Shown piece after piece: positions 52,078 through 61,324 of a stretch of DNA of 64,000 bases (position 1 is its first letter; each line of letters starts with the position of its first letter). The notes under the pieces are model-generated. The model worked only from the letters and a program-made list of their open reading frames with translations, was not told the origin of the DNA and ran no database searches. The position numbers were made by a program, and so were the translations under genes. This stretch comes from Clostridium_I sp047718555 (lineage in GTDB: Bacteria > Bacillota > Clostridia > Clostridiales > Clostridiaceae). Location of the stretch: the NCBI RefSeq assembly GCF_047718555.1, contig NZ_JBDNRK010000010.1:1-64000 (forward strand), read 5' to 3'.

Positions 52078-52548
52078 TTATAATGTTTTTATATACCATA
52101 CATCACAAGCATAATGTTCAGTTTCAATTAAAGGTTTTTCTAATTGAATAAAGCCATGCTTTCTGTAGAATTTATTGGCTGCAACCATATTACTAAAGGT
52201 TTCTAGGTAGCATTCTTTATAATATTTTTCCGCAAATTCTAAAGAAATTTTTATTAATCTACTTGCAATTCCAGTACCCCTTACCTCTTTTATAGAATAC
52301 ATTTTTTGTAATTCACATATATCTTGTGTGCCAGTTAGTGGACCTATACCGCAACCAGCTACTATTTTGTTATTTTCTTCAACAACCCAATATTTAGATT
52401 TTTCATTTTGATAGACTTGAAAAAAACATCCTAAATTAGGGTCAGCCCAAGCACACCCAGGTTTATTTGCTCCAAATTCTATTAAACAAGTTCTAATAAG
52501 TAGCTCTACTTGTTTATTATCCTTTTCTTCTATTTCCCTTATTATCAT
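52078..52548 (-). CDS. GNAT-family N-acetyltransferase
   Basis: 156 aa. The acetyl-CoA site appears as LQKMYSIKEVRGTGIASRLI (about 91-110, with the V-R-G-x-G-x-A pyrophosphate loop) and FYRKHGF near 128. It resembles ArgA-type stand-alone GNAT domains, but the substrate cannot be read. GGGAG precedes the ATG. It is embedded between hisF and hisI on the same strand, so it is probably co-expressed with the histidine genes. Confidence 0.85.
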   Translation of the reverse strand: MIIREIEEKDNKQVELLIRTCLIEFGANKPGCAWADPNLGCFFQVYQNEKSKYWVVEENNKIVAGCGIGPLTGTQDICELQKMYSIKEVRGTGIASRLIKISLEFAEKYYKECYLETFSNMVAANKFYRKHGFIQLEKPLIETEHYACDVWYIKTL

Positions 52549-52614
52549 AAATTACTCCCGCTTAATCACACTATCTTACTATAACGAGTTTAAGTTACAT
52601 AAATACCGCACTAT

Positions 52615-53376
52615 CTATAATCTAACACTAACCTTTTTCTCTTTTAAATATTCTTTAACCTGTCTAATTGTAAGTTCTCTATAATGGAATAGAGAAGCAG
52701 CCAAAGCGGCATCACAATTAGTTTTTTCAAACACGTCATAAAAATGTTCCAGCTTTCCACAACCACCAGATGCTATAACTGGAATATTAACTGCCTCAGT
52801 AATTGCCCTTGTAAATTCTATATCATAACCATTCTTTGTTCCATCAGCATCCATACTGGTAAGCAGTATCTCACCGCAGCCAAGTTTTTCTGCCTTCTTA
52901 GCCCACTCAATAGCATCAAGACCTGTATCTGTTCTACCACCAGCAATAACTACATTCCATCCTGATCCATCTTCTCTTTTTCTGCCGTCTATGGCTACTA
53001 CTACACACTGCGTTCCAAATTTTTCAGCTGCTCTAGTTATTAGAGTAGGATCCTTTACTGCAGATGAATTTATAGATATTTTATCTGCTCCCGCCTTTAA
53101 TATATCTCTAAAATCATCTACGGTTCTTATTCCTCCACCAACGGTCAATGGTATAAAGATCTTCTCTGCCGTTCTCTTTACCACATCTATCATGGTCTTT
53201 CTACCATCGGAAGTTGCCGTTATATCAAGAAATACTATTTCATCAGCACCTTCACTATTGTAAAACTCTGCTATTGCAACAGGATCTCCTACATCCTTTA
53301 AGTCTACAAAATTTATTCCCTTAACAACTCTTCCCATATTTACATCAAGGCAAGGTATTATTCTCTTGGTAAGCAA
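52615..53376 (-). CDS. hisF: Imidazole glycerol phosphate synthase, cyclase subunit
   Basis: 253 aa from a TTG at 53376, giving LTKRIIPCLDVN, the standard HisF start and length; the GTG at 53385 is too close to AAGGA. A TIM barrel with catalytic Asp in CLDVNMGRVVKG and in VVVAIDG, and phosphate loops VGGGIRT and IASGGCG. With HisH it closes the imidazole ring. Confidence 0.96.
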   Translation of the reverse strand: MLTKRIIPCLDVNMGRVVKGINFVDLKDVGDPVAIAEFYNSEGADEIVFLDITATSDGRKTMIDVVKRTAEKIFIPLTVGGGIRTVDDFRDILKAGADKISINSSAVKDPTLITRAAEKFGTQCVVVAIDGRKREDGSGWNVVIAGGRTDTGLDAIEWAKKAEKLGCGEILLTSMDADGTKNGYDIEFTRAITEAVNIPVIASGGCGKLEHFYDVFEKTNCDAALAASLFHYRELTIRQVKEYLKEKKVSVRL

Positions 53377-53414
53377 TTTTATCACATCCTTAAAATATAA
53401 TCAGTTTTTTATAT

Positions 53415-53454
53415 TTAGGCATCTTTGACTTATTATTTATTTTCACATGCCTTA
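53415..53454. mobile_element. Short MITE-like element at the hisC stop codon
   Basis: TTA-GGCATCTTTGACTTAT...TTTTCACATGCC-TTA: 34 bp between TTA repeats. It matches the right 31 bp of the full element next to only the terminal GGCA of the left end. The rightmost TTA is the hisC stop codon (TAA on the minus strand). Confidence 0.75.
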
Positions 53455-54531
53455 CTTATCTTTAGATATAATCTCGGCTACTATCATCTTAAGCTTTTCT
53501 AAGAAAATTCCCATTTCTTCTTCAGAACCTATAGTTATTCTCAGATAGTTATTAATTCTAGGCTTATTAAAATATCTTACAAGAAGTCCATTTTCCCTCA
53601 GCGTAAGAAAAAGTTTTTCTCCATTTATTTCAGGATGAGACGCAAAAATAAAATTTGCTTTGGAAGGTATTACTTCAAAGCCAATTTTCTTTAATCCTTC
53701 TACTACCCTTTCCCTTGTGTTCACTATTTTTGATGCACACTCTTTAAAATAGATTTCATCCTCAATAGCTGCAACTGCTGCTTTTGCTGCAATTCTATCT
53801 ATGGTATAGGAATTCATAGAATTTTTAATTCTATTTAAACCATCTATAAGCTCCTCTTGACCAAGGGCAAAACCAATACGAATTCCTGCTAAAGACCTTG
53901 ACTTTGACAAAGTCTGCACTACCAGGAGATTGGAATAATCCTTTATAAGTTTTACTACAGACTCGCCGCCAAAATCTATATAGGCTTCATCAATTATAAC
54001 TACCTTGTTAGAATTATACTCCAAAATTCTTTTTATATCTTCAATATCTAAAGTTCTTCCTGTAGGTGCATTAGGATTTGGAATAATAACTCCACCATTC
54101 TCACACAAAAAATCTTCTACATTTATGGAAAAGTCCTCTTTTAATTTTGCCAATCTATAATCCAATTTATATAATTTAGCGTAAACTGGATAAAAACTAT
54201 AGCTTATATCAGGAAATATAATATCCTCATCCTGATTAAAAAAAGTTAAAAAAGAAAAAGCCAATACTTCATCTGAACCATTTCCTATAAACACTTGATT
54301 TTTATCTAGTTTATAGTATTTTGCAATAGTCTCCCTTAATTCATCGCAGTTTGGATCAGGATATAACCTTAAATCTTCATTTGCCGCATTTTTTATAGCT
54401 TCTATCACTTTTGGTGAGGGAGGGTAAGGATTCTCATTGGTATTTAATTTTATATACTTTTTATCTTTAGGCTGCTCACCACAAACATAGGGCTCTATAT
54501 TTTTAGTTATTTCACTCCAATATTTACTCAC
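53452..54531 (-). CDS. hisC: Histidinol-phosphate aminotransferase
   Basis: 359 aa from a GTG at 54531 behind GGGAGGAA; the 15-residue upstream reading is unsupported. Fold-type I PLP enzyme with the lysine in TLSKSRSLAG, LNTNENPYPPSP at the N terminus and NPNAPTGR. It converts imidazole acetol phosphate to histidinol phosphate. It lies between hisA and hisF, with MITE-like copies on both sides. Confidence 0.96.
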   Translation of the reverse strand: MSKYWSEITKNIEPYVCGEQPKDKKYIKLNTNENPYPPSPKVIEAIKNAANEDLRLYPDPNCDELRETIAKYYKLDKNQVFIGNGSDEVLAFSFLTFFNQDEDIIFPDISYSFYPVYAKLYKLDYRLAKLKEDFSINVEDFLCENGGVIIPNPNAPTGRTLDIEDIKRILEYNSNKVVIIDEAYIDFGGESVVKLIKDYSNLLVVQTLSKSRSLAGIRIGFALGQEELIDGLNRIKNSMNSYTIDRIAAKAAVAAIEDEIYFKECASKIVNTRERVVEGLKKIGFEVIPSKANFIFASHPEINGEKLFLTLRENGLLVRYFNKPRINNYLRITIGSEEEMGIFLEKLKMIVAEIISKDK

Positions 54532-54625
54532 AAAAAATTCCTCCCTAATTATAAGAGCTATCTCAAAATACATCAATATGCATTAAAAAATACCATTTTC
54601 ATTTTAGGACAGCTACTTTTTAATA

Positions 54626-54788
54626 TTAGGCACATTCAAATAAATAACTAGTCAGTATGCTAGTCTATTTTGAATCCTACTACGTCAACAGAACCCTCAG
54701 ATAGCTTACTATCTTCGGAACCTGTTTCCTTGTATGATTCAAAATATCCGTCGCATCTTTGACTTACTATTTATTTTCATATGCCTTA
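54626..54788. mobile_element. Full-length palindromic MITE-like element, copy B
   Basis: It runs from TTAGGCACATTC to CATATGCCTTA, in the opposite orientation to copy A with five differences seen by eye. The right flank TTA is the hisA stop codon. It lies inside the his operon, between hisA and hisC, so it is transcribed and should fold into a long imperfect hairpin in the mRNA. Confidence 0.88.
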
Positions 54789-55499
54789 TTTACAAGCATC
54801 TATAGCTTCTTTTAAATTTATATTTCCAGAATATATTGCCTTTCCTGTAATAGTTCCGTAAATGCCCATATTCTTTATATTCTTTAAATCCTCTACACTT
54901 TTAATTCCACCGGAAGCTATTATGTTACAACTTACACTTTTTTCAATTTTCTCAAGCTGTTCCAAATTAGGTCCCTGTAAGGTGCCATCCTTGCTTATAT
55001 CTGTAAATATAATAGTTTTTACTCCTATGTTCTCCATCTGCTTTGCAAAATCAATATAATTTACATCACTTACATTGACCCATCCATTTACTGCCACCTT
55101 TTCATTCTTTGCATCTATTCCTACTGCTATTTTTTCTCCATACTTTTTTACTGCCTGCTTTACGAACTCCATATCTTTTAATGCTGCGGTACCTAATATT
55201 ACTCTAGACACCCCTGTCTCTATAAGCATATCAACAGTTTCCATATTTCTTATGCCGCCGCCAAGTTCTACTGGTATATTTACAGCTTTTATTACTTCAG
55301 ATATAATATTTAGATTTTTGATTTCGCCATTTAATGCCCCATCTAAATCCACCATATGTATATATTCTGCTCCACTTTCTTTAAAGCTTAAAGCTACATC
55401 CAGTGGATTTTCTCCTACAACTTCTGATTTACTGAATTCTCCTTGATAAAGTCTTACACATTTGCCATCTCTTAAATCCATAGCTGGAAATATTATCAT
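54786..55499 (-). CDS. hisA: ProFAR isomerase
   Basis: 237 aa TIM barrel paralogous to HisF. The first strand reads IFPAMDLRDGKCVRLYQG with the catalytic Asp; the second acid is in AVGIDAKNEKVAV. Phosphate loops LGGGIRN and IASGGIKS are clear. It follows hisH without a gap. Its stop codon TAA is the target triplet of the MITE-like copy B. Confidence 0.96.
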   Translation of the reverse strand: MIIFPAMDLRDGKCVRLYQGEFSKSEVVGENPLDVALSFKESGAEYIHMVDLDGALNGEIKNLNIISEVIKAVNIPVELGGGIRNMETVDMLIETGVSRVILGTAALKDMEFVKQAVKKYGEKIAVGIDAKNEKVAVNGWVNVSDVNYIDFAKQMENIGVKTIIFTDISKDGTLQGPNLEQLEKIEKSVSCNIIASGGIKSVEDLKNIKNMGIYGTITGKAIYSGNINLKEAIDACK

Positions 55500-56111
55500 T
55501 TATAACAACCCCCAAAAATTTTTTAGCATCTTTATTCCCGCATCCCCACTCTTTTCAGGATGAAATTGTAAACCAAATACATTTCCTTTACTTACAGCCG
55601 CTGGTACATTAATACCATAAAAACTATCTGCATCAAGATTATTTTCCTCTAACTCAGCATAATAAGAATGAACAAAATATGCATAGCTTCCATCTTTTAC
55701 GCCTTCTAAGATAGGCGAATTTTTTAATATATTTAAAGAATTCCATCCCATATGAGGTATTTTTAAGTTAATATCAAATTTTTTTATCTTTCCCTTTATT
55801 AGCCCAAGTCCTTCTGTAAGCCTCACTTCATCGCTTTCATCAAATAAAAGCTGCATTCCAAGACATATTCCAAGTATTGGTACTCCGGACTCCGCAGCAT
55901 TTTTCAGTGCTTTATTTATATTTAATTTATTTATATTTTCCATTGCATCAGGAAAGGCTCCAACTCCAGGAAGTATAATACCATCGCTGTCCAAAATCTC
56001 ATCCACATTTGATGTTATATTGCATTTTCCACCAAAGGATTCAAAGGCTTTTTGAACACTTCTCAAGTTTCCCATACCATAATCAACAATACTTAATGTT
56101 TTTTCCTTCAA
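55500..56111 (-). CDS. hisH: Imidazole glycerol phosphate synthase, glutaminase subunit
   Basis: 203 aa from a TTG at 56111, 7 nt after AGGGG; the GTG at 56120 overlaps the ribosome site. Class I glutamine amidotransferase: nucleophile Cys in GICLGMQLL, His and Glu in LQFHPEKS, and GVGAFPDAM for the oxyanion region. It supplies ammonia to HisF. Its stop is adjacent to the hisA ATG, indicating translational coupling. Confidence 0.95.
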   Translation of the reverse strand: MKEKTLSIVDYGMGNLRSVQKAFESFGGKCNITSNVDEILDSDGIILPGVGAFPDAMENINKLNINKALKNAAESGVPILGICLGMQLLFDESDEVRLTEGLGLIKGKIKKFDINLKIPHMGWNSLNILKNSPILEGVKDGSYAYFVHSYYAELEENNLDADSFYGINVPAAVSKGNVFGLQFHPEKSGDAGIKMLKNFWGLL

Positions 56112-56161
56112 ATCTATCACCCCTTAGTATTATTTTAATTAATTCTAAAGCACTGTAATTG

Positions 56162-56204
56162 TTTATCCGATGACTAACCACTGTAACACTCCACCTTCTA
56201 AAAT
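56162..56204. repeat. Half-copy of the TTATCC repeat after hisB
   Basis: TTTATCCGATGACTAACCACTGTAA... matches, in reverse, the right end of the copies at 7160-7190 and 45995-46021 (GGTTAGTCATCGGATAAA, TTTTACAGCGGCTAGTCATC). It directly follows the hisB stop codon. Confidence 0.7.
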
Positions 56205-56795
56205 CTATAGACTTCCCTTAGTAGACATTACACCCTTTATTCTTTCATCCTTTTCCACAGCCTCACGAAGAGCCCTTCCAAAAGCTTTAAACATTCCCTC
56301 AATGATATGATGAGTATTTTTACCATACAGTGATTTTACATGAAGGGTTATTCCTGCATTAACAGCTACCGCTCTAAAAAATTCTTCTACCATTTCAGTT
56401 TCAAACATTCCCAATTTCTCCGTAGTAAATTCACCATCAAAAACCAGATAAGGTCTTCCGCTGATATCAATGGATACGAGAGACAGACTTTCGTCCATTG
56501 GCACATAGGCTGTTCCATATCTCTTTATCCCAGCTTTATCTCCTAAAGCTTCATTAATGCATTTTCCAAGAACTATACCTACATCTTCCACCAGATGATG
56601 TGAGTCTACATAGGTATCTCCTTCTGCCTTAAGCTTTAAAGTCATAAGTCCGTGCTTTATCATAAGTGTAAGCATATGGTCAAAGAATCCTACACCAGTT
56701 TCTATGCTGGAGTTTCCCTCTCCATCCAATTCTAAACTCATTTCTATCTTAGTTTCCATAGTTTTTCTTGAAATGGAAGACTCCCTTTTATTCAT
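56205..56795 (-). CDS. hisB: Imidazoleglycerol-phosphate dehydratase
   Basis: 196 aa from the ATG at 56795 behind AGAGGAG. Monofunctional HisB: manganese-binding motifs GFFDHMLTL, DSHHLVEDVGI and KNTHHIIEGMFKAFGRAL are intact. No N-terminal phosphatase is fused; that step is given to HisJ. It begins 16 bp after hisD. Confidence 0.97.
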   Translation of the reverse strand: MNKRESSISRKTMETKIEMSLELDGEGNSSIETGVGFFDHMLTLMIKHGLMTLKLKAEGDTYVDSHHLVEDVGIVLGKCINEALGDKAGIKRYGTAYVPMDESLSLVSIDISGRPYLVFDGEFTTEKLGMFETEMVEEFFRAVAVNAGITLHVKSLYGKNTHHIIEGMFKAFGRALREAVEKDERIKGVMSTKGSL

Positions 56796-56811
56796 GAAAA
56801 TCACTCCTCTT

Positions 56812-58110
56812 CTAATCCTCATATCTTACTTTAATTGAATTTGCATGTGCTGTTAATCCCTCTGTATCAGCAAGCTTTACTATTTTATCCTTAACTCCAT
56901 ATAGAGCATCTTCGCTGTAGTATATATAACTAGATTTTTTAATAAAGTCATCTACAGAAAGAGGAGAAAAGAATCTAGCGCTACCACTAGTTGGAAGTAC
57001 ATGGTTTGGTCCTGCCATATAGTCTCCTAAAGGCTCCGGTGAATGAGAACCAAGGAAAATTGATCCTGCATTTTTTATTCTTCCAAGATATAGGAATGGA
57101 TCTTTTACCATAAGTTCAAAGTGTTCAGGAGCTATTTTGTTACCTAGATCAATTGCTTCATCCATATTGTCTACCACAAGTATTACTCCAAAATCTCTTA
57201 AGGAAGCTTCAATTATTTCTTTTCTACTTAAGTTTTCTACCTGCCTTTTTATCTCCTTTTGAACCTTTAAAGCTAATTCCTTTGAAGTAGTTACTAAAAT
57301 TGCAGAAGCAAGTTTATCATGTTCAGCTTGAGACATTAAATCAGCTGCAATAAATTTTTCATTTCCATTTTCATCAGAAACTACAAGTATCTCACTAGGA
57401 CCTGCAATCATATCTATATCTACAAGTCCAAAGACACTTCTCTTTGCTAAGGCTACAAAAATATTTCCTGGTCCCACTATCTTATCAACCTTTTCTATAG
57501 TTTCTGTACCATAGGCAAGTGCTCCAATTGCCTGTGCCCCACCCACTTTATAAATTTCATCAACTCCAGCAATATCTGCAGCTACAAGTATACTTTCACT
57601 TATTGTACCATCTTTTCTAGGTGGAGTAACCATAACAATTTTTTCTACTCCAGCTACCTTTGCAGGAAGTGCATTCATAAGTACAGAAGAAGGATATGCT
57701 GCTGTACCACCTGGTACATATATTCCAACTCTAGAAAGTCCCCTTACAGTTTGTCCCATGACTACACCATTTTCTTTTGTCATGATCCAGGACTTATCCT
57801 TTTGCTTTTCATGAAATTCTGTTATATTTTTCTTCGCTGTTTTTAAAGCATCTACAAATTCATCATCTACTGCCTCATAGGCTTTTTTTATTTCCTCACT
57901 TGTTACCGTTAGACTTCCTATGCACTCACAATCAAACTTCCTTGTAAAGCTTATTACTGCATTGTCTCCGTTTTTCTTTATTTCAGAAAGTATTTCTGAT
58001 ACTTTCACATTAACATCATCTTCAATTCCTTCTGCTCTCTTCTTTAAGCTTTCTAAATATTCTTTTCCCTCTTTACTATTAGCCTGTAATATATTTATTA
58101 GTTCACTCAC
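56812..58110 (-). CDS. hisD: Histidinol dehydrogenase
   Basis: 432 aa from a GTG at 58110, 7 nt after GGAGGT; a TTG one codon earlier is possible. It oxidises histidinol to histidine in the last two steps. Signatures: YVPGGTAAYPSSVLM, GPGNIFVALAKR, the zinc/NAD segment MIAGPSEILV, SQAEHDKLA and the catalytic IAPEHFEL. Confidence 0.97.
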   Translation of the reverse strand: MSELINILQANSKEGKEYLESLKKRAEGIEDDVNVKVSEILSEIKKNGDNAVISFTRKFDCECIGSLTVTSEEIKKAYEAVDDEFVDALKTAKKNITEFHEKQKDKSWIMTKENGVVMGQTVRGLSRVGIYVPGGTAAYPSSVLMNALPAKVAGVEKIVMVTPPRKDGTISESILVAADIAGVDEIYKVGGAQAIGALAYGTETIEKVDKIVGPGNIFVALAKRSVFGLVDIDMIAGPSEILVVSDENGNEKFIAADLMSQAEHDKLASAILVTTSKELALKVQKEIKRQVENLSRKEIIEASLRDFGVILVVDNMDEAIDLGNKIAPEHFELMVKDPFLYLGRIKNAGSIFLGSHSPEPLGDYMAGPNHVLPTSGSARFFSPLSVDDFIKKSSYIYYSEDALYGVKDKIVKLADTEGLTAHANSIKVRYED

Positions 58111-58181
58111 CAAAATTACCTCCTATTTAGGTATATCTAAAGAAACAACCTATCTGTATATTAATACATTTTAATTTACTA

Positions 58182-58844
58182 CTATTTTTCCGTCACTTGA
58201 TCAGAATCATTTACTACACGTTGTACATTATCAATCAAAGTTTTAATTTCATCTTTCCTCATCTTCATACTAGCTCTGTTTACAATCATTCTAGCACTTA
58301 TATCACATATTTCATTGAATACAATAAGACCATTTTCTTTTAATGTAGTTCCTGTTTCAACAATATCTACAATAGCATCTGAAAGTCCTAAAATAGGTGC
58401 AAGTTCCACAGAACCTTCTATTTTAATGATTTCCACATCCATGCCTAGTTTTCTAAAATAGTCTCTTGTAACTCTTGGATATTTAGTGGCAATTTTTTTC
58501 CTGTTATAGCCTTCATTCACATTAAAACTTGGTATAGAAGCCAATGCAAATTTACATTTACCCACTTTTAAATCCATAACTTCATAGAAGTCTCTTCCCT
58601 CTTCCAGTAAGGTATCTTTACCCACTATTCCTATATCTGCCGCACCATGCTCTACATAGGTTAATACATCAACGGCCTTTACTAGTACAAATTGAATATT
58701 ATTTTTCTTATCACAAAGTACAAGTCTTCTGCCTTTATTTCTTAATTCTTCAGTATCAATACCAACTTTTTCAAATATATCTATTGAAAATTCTTCAAGT
58801 CTTCCTTTAGTAAGTGCTATTCTTAAAGGTTTTATACATTCCAT
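58182..58844 (-). CDS. hisG: ATP phosphoribosyltransferase, short-form catalytic subunit
   Basis: 220 aa, the short form that lacks the C-terminal regulatory domain and needs HisZ. IALTKGRLEE at the N terminus, GAADIGIVGKDTL and the PRPP-binding DIVETGTTLKENGL are visible. It commits ATP and PRPP to histidine synthesis. The partner hisZ lies immediately upstream. Confidence 0.96.
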   Translation of the reverse strand: MECIKPLRIALTKGRLEEFSIDIFEKVGIDTEELRNKGRRLVLCDKKNNIQFVLVKAVDVLTYVEHGAADIGIVGKDTLLEEGRDFYEVMDLKVGKCKFALASIPSFNVNEGYNRKKIATKYPRVTRDYFRKLGMDVEIIKIEGSVELAPILGLSDAIVDIVETGTTLKENGLIVFNEICDISARMIVNRASMKMRKDEIKTLIDNVQRVVNDSDQVTEK

Positions 58845-58911
58845 ATTGATTAGATCTCCATTTCTAAAATTTATATTTTTCTCTTACGTATCTATGAATA
58901 AACGATAATTT

Positions 58912-58955
58912 TAAGATTCAAAATAAGATAATATATGGACTAGTTATTTTTTTGA
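58912..58955. repeat. MITE-like fragment at the hisZ stop codon
   Basis: On the minus strand AATAACTAGTCCATATATTA then TCTTATTTTGAATC parallels AATAACTAGTCAGTATGC...TCTATTTTGAATCC of the full element. It includes the hisZ stop codon. Confidence 0.55.
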
Positions 58956-60181
58956 TGATACTTTATCCATTTATTCTCTTCAAATTTAATTTCAGTTTGC
59001 TCTGATACATTTATTACAAATTTTGAATTTATCTTTTCTGCATATTTAAGAGTTTCTTCTTCCTTTTTCATTAAGCTTACTTCTGCCTTAATACCACTTT
59101 CATTTAAATTCTTCAGTAAACTATATGCTTTATGCAAATCATCAAAATTACAATGTATAATTTTTTCAATTTTTTCATCTTCGAAGACTGTCCCTTGAAT
59201 TTTTAATGCTTCAAGGACTGTATCCACATTTATTGCAAGACCTGTAGCTGGTAATTTTTCTCCAAAATTTTCTATAAGTTTATCATATCTTCCACCACTT
59301 AGTATACTGTCCCCTGAATCCATACAATATCCTCTGAAGATAAGTCCTGAATAATAATTTAAATTTTGTACCATACCTAGATCGATAGATATATATTTGC
59401 TAAAGCCTAATTTCTCCATTATTTCATAGACTCTTTCTATATTTTCAAGAGCCTTTACCCCGTAAGATTTACCTAAAAGTTCTCTAGTTTCTGTAATAAC
59501 TTCTTTCCCACCAAATAACTCCGGAAGCCTTTGTAGTATTTCCAAAGTATTTTTATCTATAACCTTACCATTATTGCTTAAAAATTCTCTAAGACCGGCG
59601 ATATTTTTATTTTGAATAAGTATTCTAATATTTTCTTTTTCTTCAATATTTAAAGGCAAATCTTCTGTTAGCTGCCTGAAAAACTGTGAATCTCCTATTT
59701 CTATTTTAAAATTCTTAAGTCCTATTTTATTTAAAGCTTCTATTCCCGTAATAATAGCTTCTATATCTCCCCTTATACTGTCCACTCCTATTATTTCAAT
59801 GCCTGATTGAGTAAACTCACTTAGCTTACCATTTAATACTTCATTTACCCTAAATATATTCTGGCTATAACAAAGTTTTAATGGATACATTTCAGGCTTT
59901 ATTTTTGTGGCTGCTATTCTTGCTATAGGAGTTGTCATATCAGATCTTAAAACTAGAATTCTTCCTCTATTATCAAATAATTTATACATTTGTTCCTGAG
60001 GAATTGGTTGATTGTGCATATTAAATACATCGTAGAACTCCAGCGTAGGAGAAATGATTTCATGGTATCCATAATTTATATAAACATCTCTTATTAAATT
60101 TTCTATTTTAACCTTTGATGTACATTCTTCAAAAAGTATATCTTTTGTTCCTTCTGGTATATATTTTTTTAAATTCGCCAC
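58940..60181 (-). CDS. hisZ: ATP phosphoribosyltransferase regulatory subunit
   Basis: 413 aa, a class II HisRS-like fold without tRNA-charging function: KYIPEGTKDILFEE, YHEIISPTLEFYDVF, LRSDMTTPIARI and the degenerate histidine loop YYSGLIFRGY. It binds short HisG and carries the histidine feedback site. First gene of the his operon; ribosome site GGAGGAG. A good promoter lies at 60243-60271. Confidence 0.95.
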   Translation of the reverse strand: MANLKKYIPEGTKDILFEECTSKVKIENLIRDVYINYGYHEIISPTLEFYDVFNMHNQPIPQEQMYKLFDNRGRILVLRSDMTTPIARIAATKIKPEMYPLKLCYSQNIFRVNEVLNGKLSEFTQSGIEIIGVDSIRGDIEAIITGIEALNKIGLKNFKIEIGDSQFFRQLTEDLPLNIEEKENIRILIQNKNIAGLREFLSNNGKVIDKNTLEILQRLPELFGGKEVITETRELLGKSYGVKALENIERVYEIMEKLGFSKYISIDLGMVQNLNYYSGLIFRGYCMDSGDSILSGGRYDKLIENFGEKLPATGLAINVDTVLEALKIQGTVFEDEKIEKIIHCNFDDLHKAYSLLKNLNESGIKAEVSLMKKEEETLKYAEKINSKFVINVSEQTEIKFEENKWIKYHQKNN

Positions 60182-60242
60182 TATAACTCCTCCATAAACT
60201 CAACTTTATCAATTTATCGCTTTATTACTTTACTATACTAAA

Positions 60243-60271
60243 ATATTATCAATTAAAATTAAAAATGTCAA
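60243..60271 (-). promoter_or_regulatory. his operon promoter
   Basis: TTGACA (60271-60266), 17-bp spacer, TAATAT (60248-60243), about 60 bp before hisZ. The interval is too short for a T-box or attenuator. Confidence 0.75.
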
Positions 60272-60351
60272 CAAAAAATTAAGAACATTTCCAACATAAA
60301 TAAAAATTATATGTTATTAATGTTTTTATTTTAGATTTAATACTGAATGGT

Positions 60352-61116
60352 TTAAATATATTCCATTTTCCTATCTTTAAAATATACTGCTTTTAATCCA
60401 CACAGCTCGGCAATTTCTAATGCATCTTTATAATTATTACCTATACTTTTTTCGCTGTGAGAATCAGAACCAATGGTTACATATTTGCCCTTAAGGTCTG
60501 CAAACCTTTTATATATTTCCACAAGACTTTTAGCTGTATGCTTATTTGAAAGCCTCCTTGTATTTATTTCTATAGCTATATTTCTATCAATAAGAGTGCT
60601 AAATATTTCATCAATTATACTGCTGTGTTCTCTATAATATATTTCCTTGTCCTCATATTGAGCATATCTACATATGTAATCAATATGTCCAAGGCTATCA
60701 ATGTAATTATGAGTTTTAATATTATTTAACATATTTTCAAAGTATTCATGGTAAGTATCTTTCTTAGTTTTTCCTTCATAAAAACTTTTTTCATATATAT
60801 CTATACCGTTCACAAAATGTATAGATCCCAATACATAATCAAAAGGATGAGATTTTTCTATTTTAGAATTTTCATCTATACAGTCATCTCTCATACCCAG
60901 TTCTACTCCAAGCAGAAGTCTATCATTTCTGTATTTACTATATTGTTCAAAATATTTATCTATATCAAATATAAATTCACCAGCTGCTGGAAAATTCAAA
61001 TCCATATGTTCTGTTATAATAATTCCTAAATTTTCATCCTGTGACTTTTTAATAACCTCATCTATAGTAAGCTTAGAATCAGTAGAAAAGGTAGTATGAA
61101 CATGAGTATCAAACAT
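60352..61116 (-). CDS. hisJ: Histidinol-phosphatase, PHP family
   Basis: 254 aa from the ATG at 61116, 8 nt after AGGAGG. PHP-domain metal sites: DTHVHTTFS (4-12), TEHMDLNF, the H-x-x-GxIH region in DYVLGSIHF, SLGHIDY and GSDSH. It dephosphorylates histidinol phosphate, filling the step that the monofunctional HisB does not provide. It lies 170 bp upstream of hisZ on the same strand but outside the operon promoter. Confidence 0.92.
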   Translation of the reverse strand: MFDTHVHTTFSTDSKLTIDEVIKKSQDENLGIIITEHMDLNFPAAGEFIFDIDKYFEQYSKYRNDRLLLGVELGMRDDCIDENSKIEKSHPFDYVLGSIHFVNGIDIYEKSFYEGKTKKDTYHEYFENMLNNIKTHNYIDSLGHIDYICRYAQYEDKEIYYREHSSIIDEIFSTLIDRNIAIEINTRRLSNKHTAKSLVEIYKRFADLKGKYVTIGSDSHSEKSIGNNYKDALEIAELCGLKAVYFKDRKMEYI

Positions 61117-61287
61117 ATGCAAAGCCTCCTATTTATTTTTATTTGTTAACTTTTTTTGTAGTGTAGCTGAAGTGCTGCATCAGCCAGCTATGAAATAAAC
61201 TGCAAGAATTAAATTTATAATTTATTTTATCATATATAAGTTGTAATTAAAATTGTTCATTTAATAAATGGAAACTAAATGCTAACA

Positions 61288-61324
61288 GGTATATTCTAAA
61301 ACTCTAAAAGTTTTAAAATATACC
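61288..61324. terminator. Hairpin between the kinase gene and hisJ
   Basis: GGTATATT-C-TAAAACT-N5-AGTTTTA-A-AATATACC is a long, nearly perfect stem. The flanking U-run is weak. Nothing else is evident in 61117-61471. Confidence 0.55.

Noticed and set aside
60182..60351. T-box or attenuator for the his operon
   Set aside because: Only about 60 bp separate promoter and hisZ, and no T-box sequence or terminator is present.
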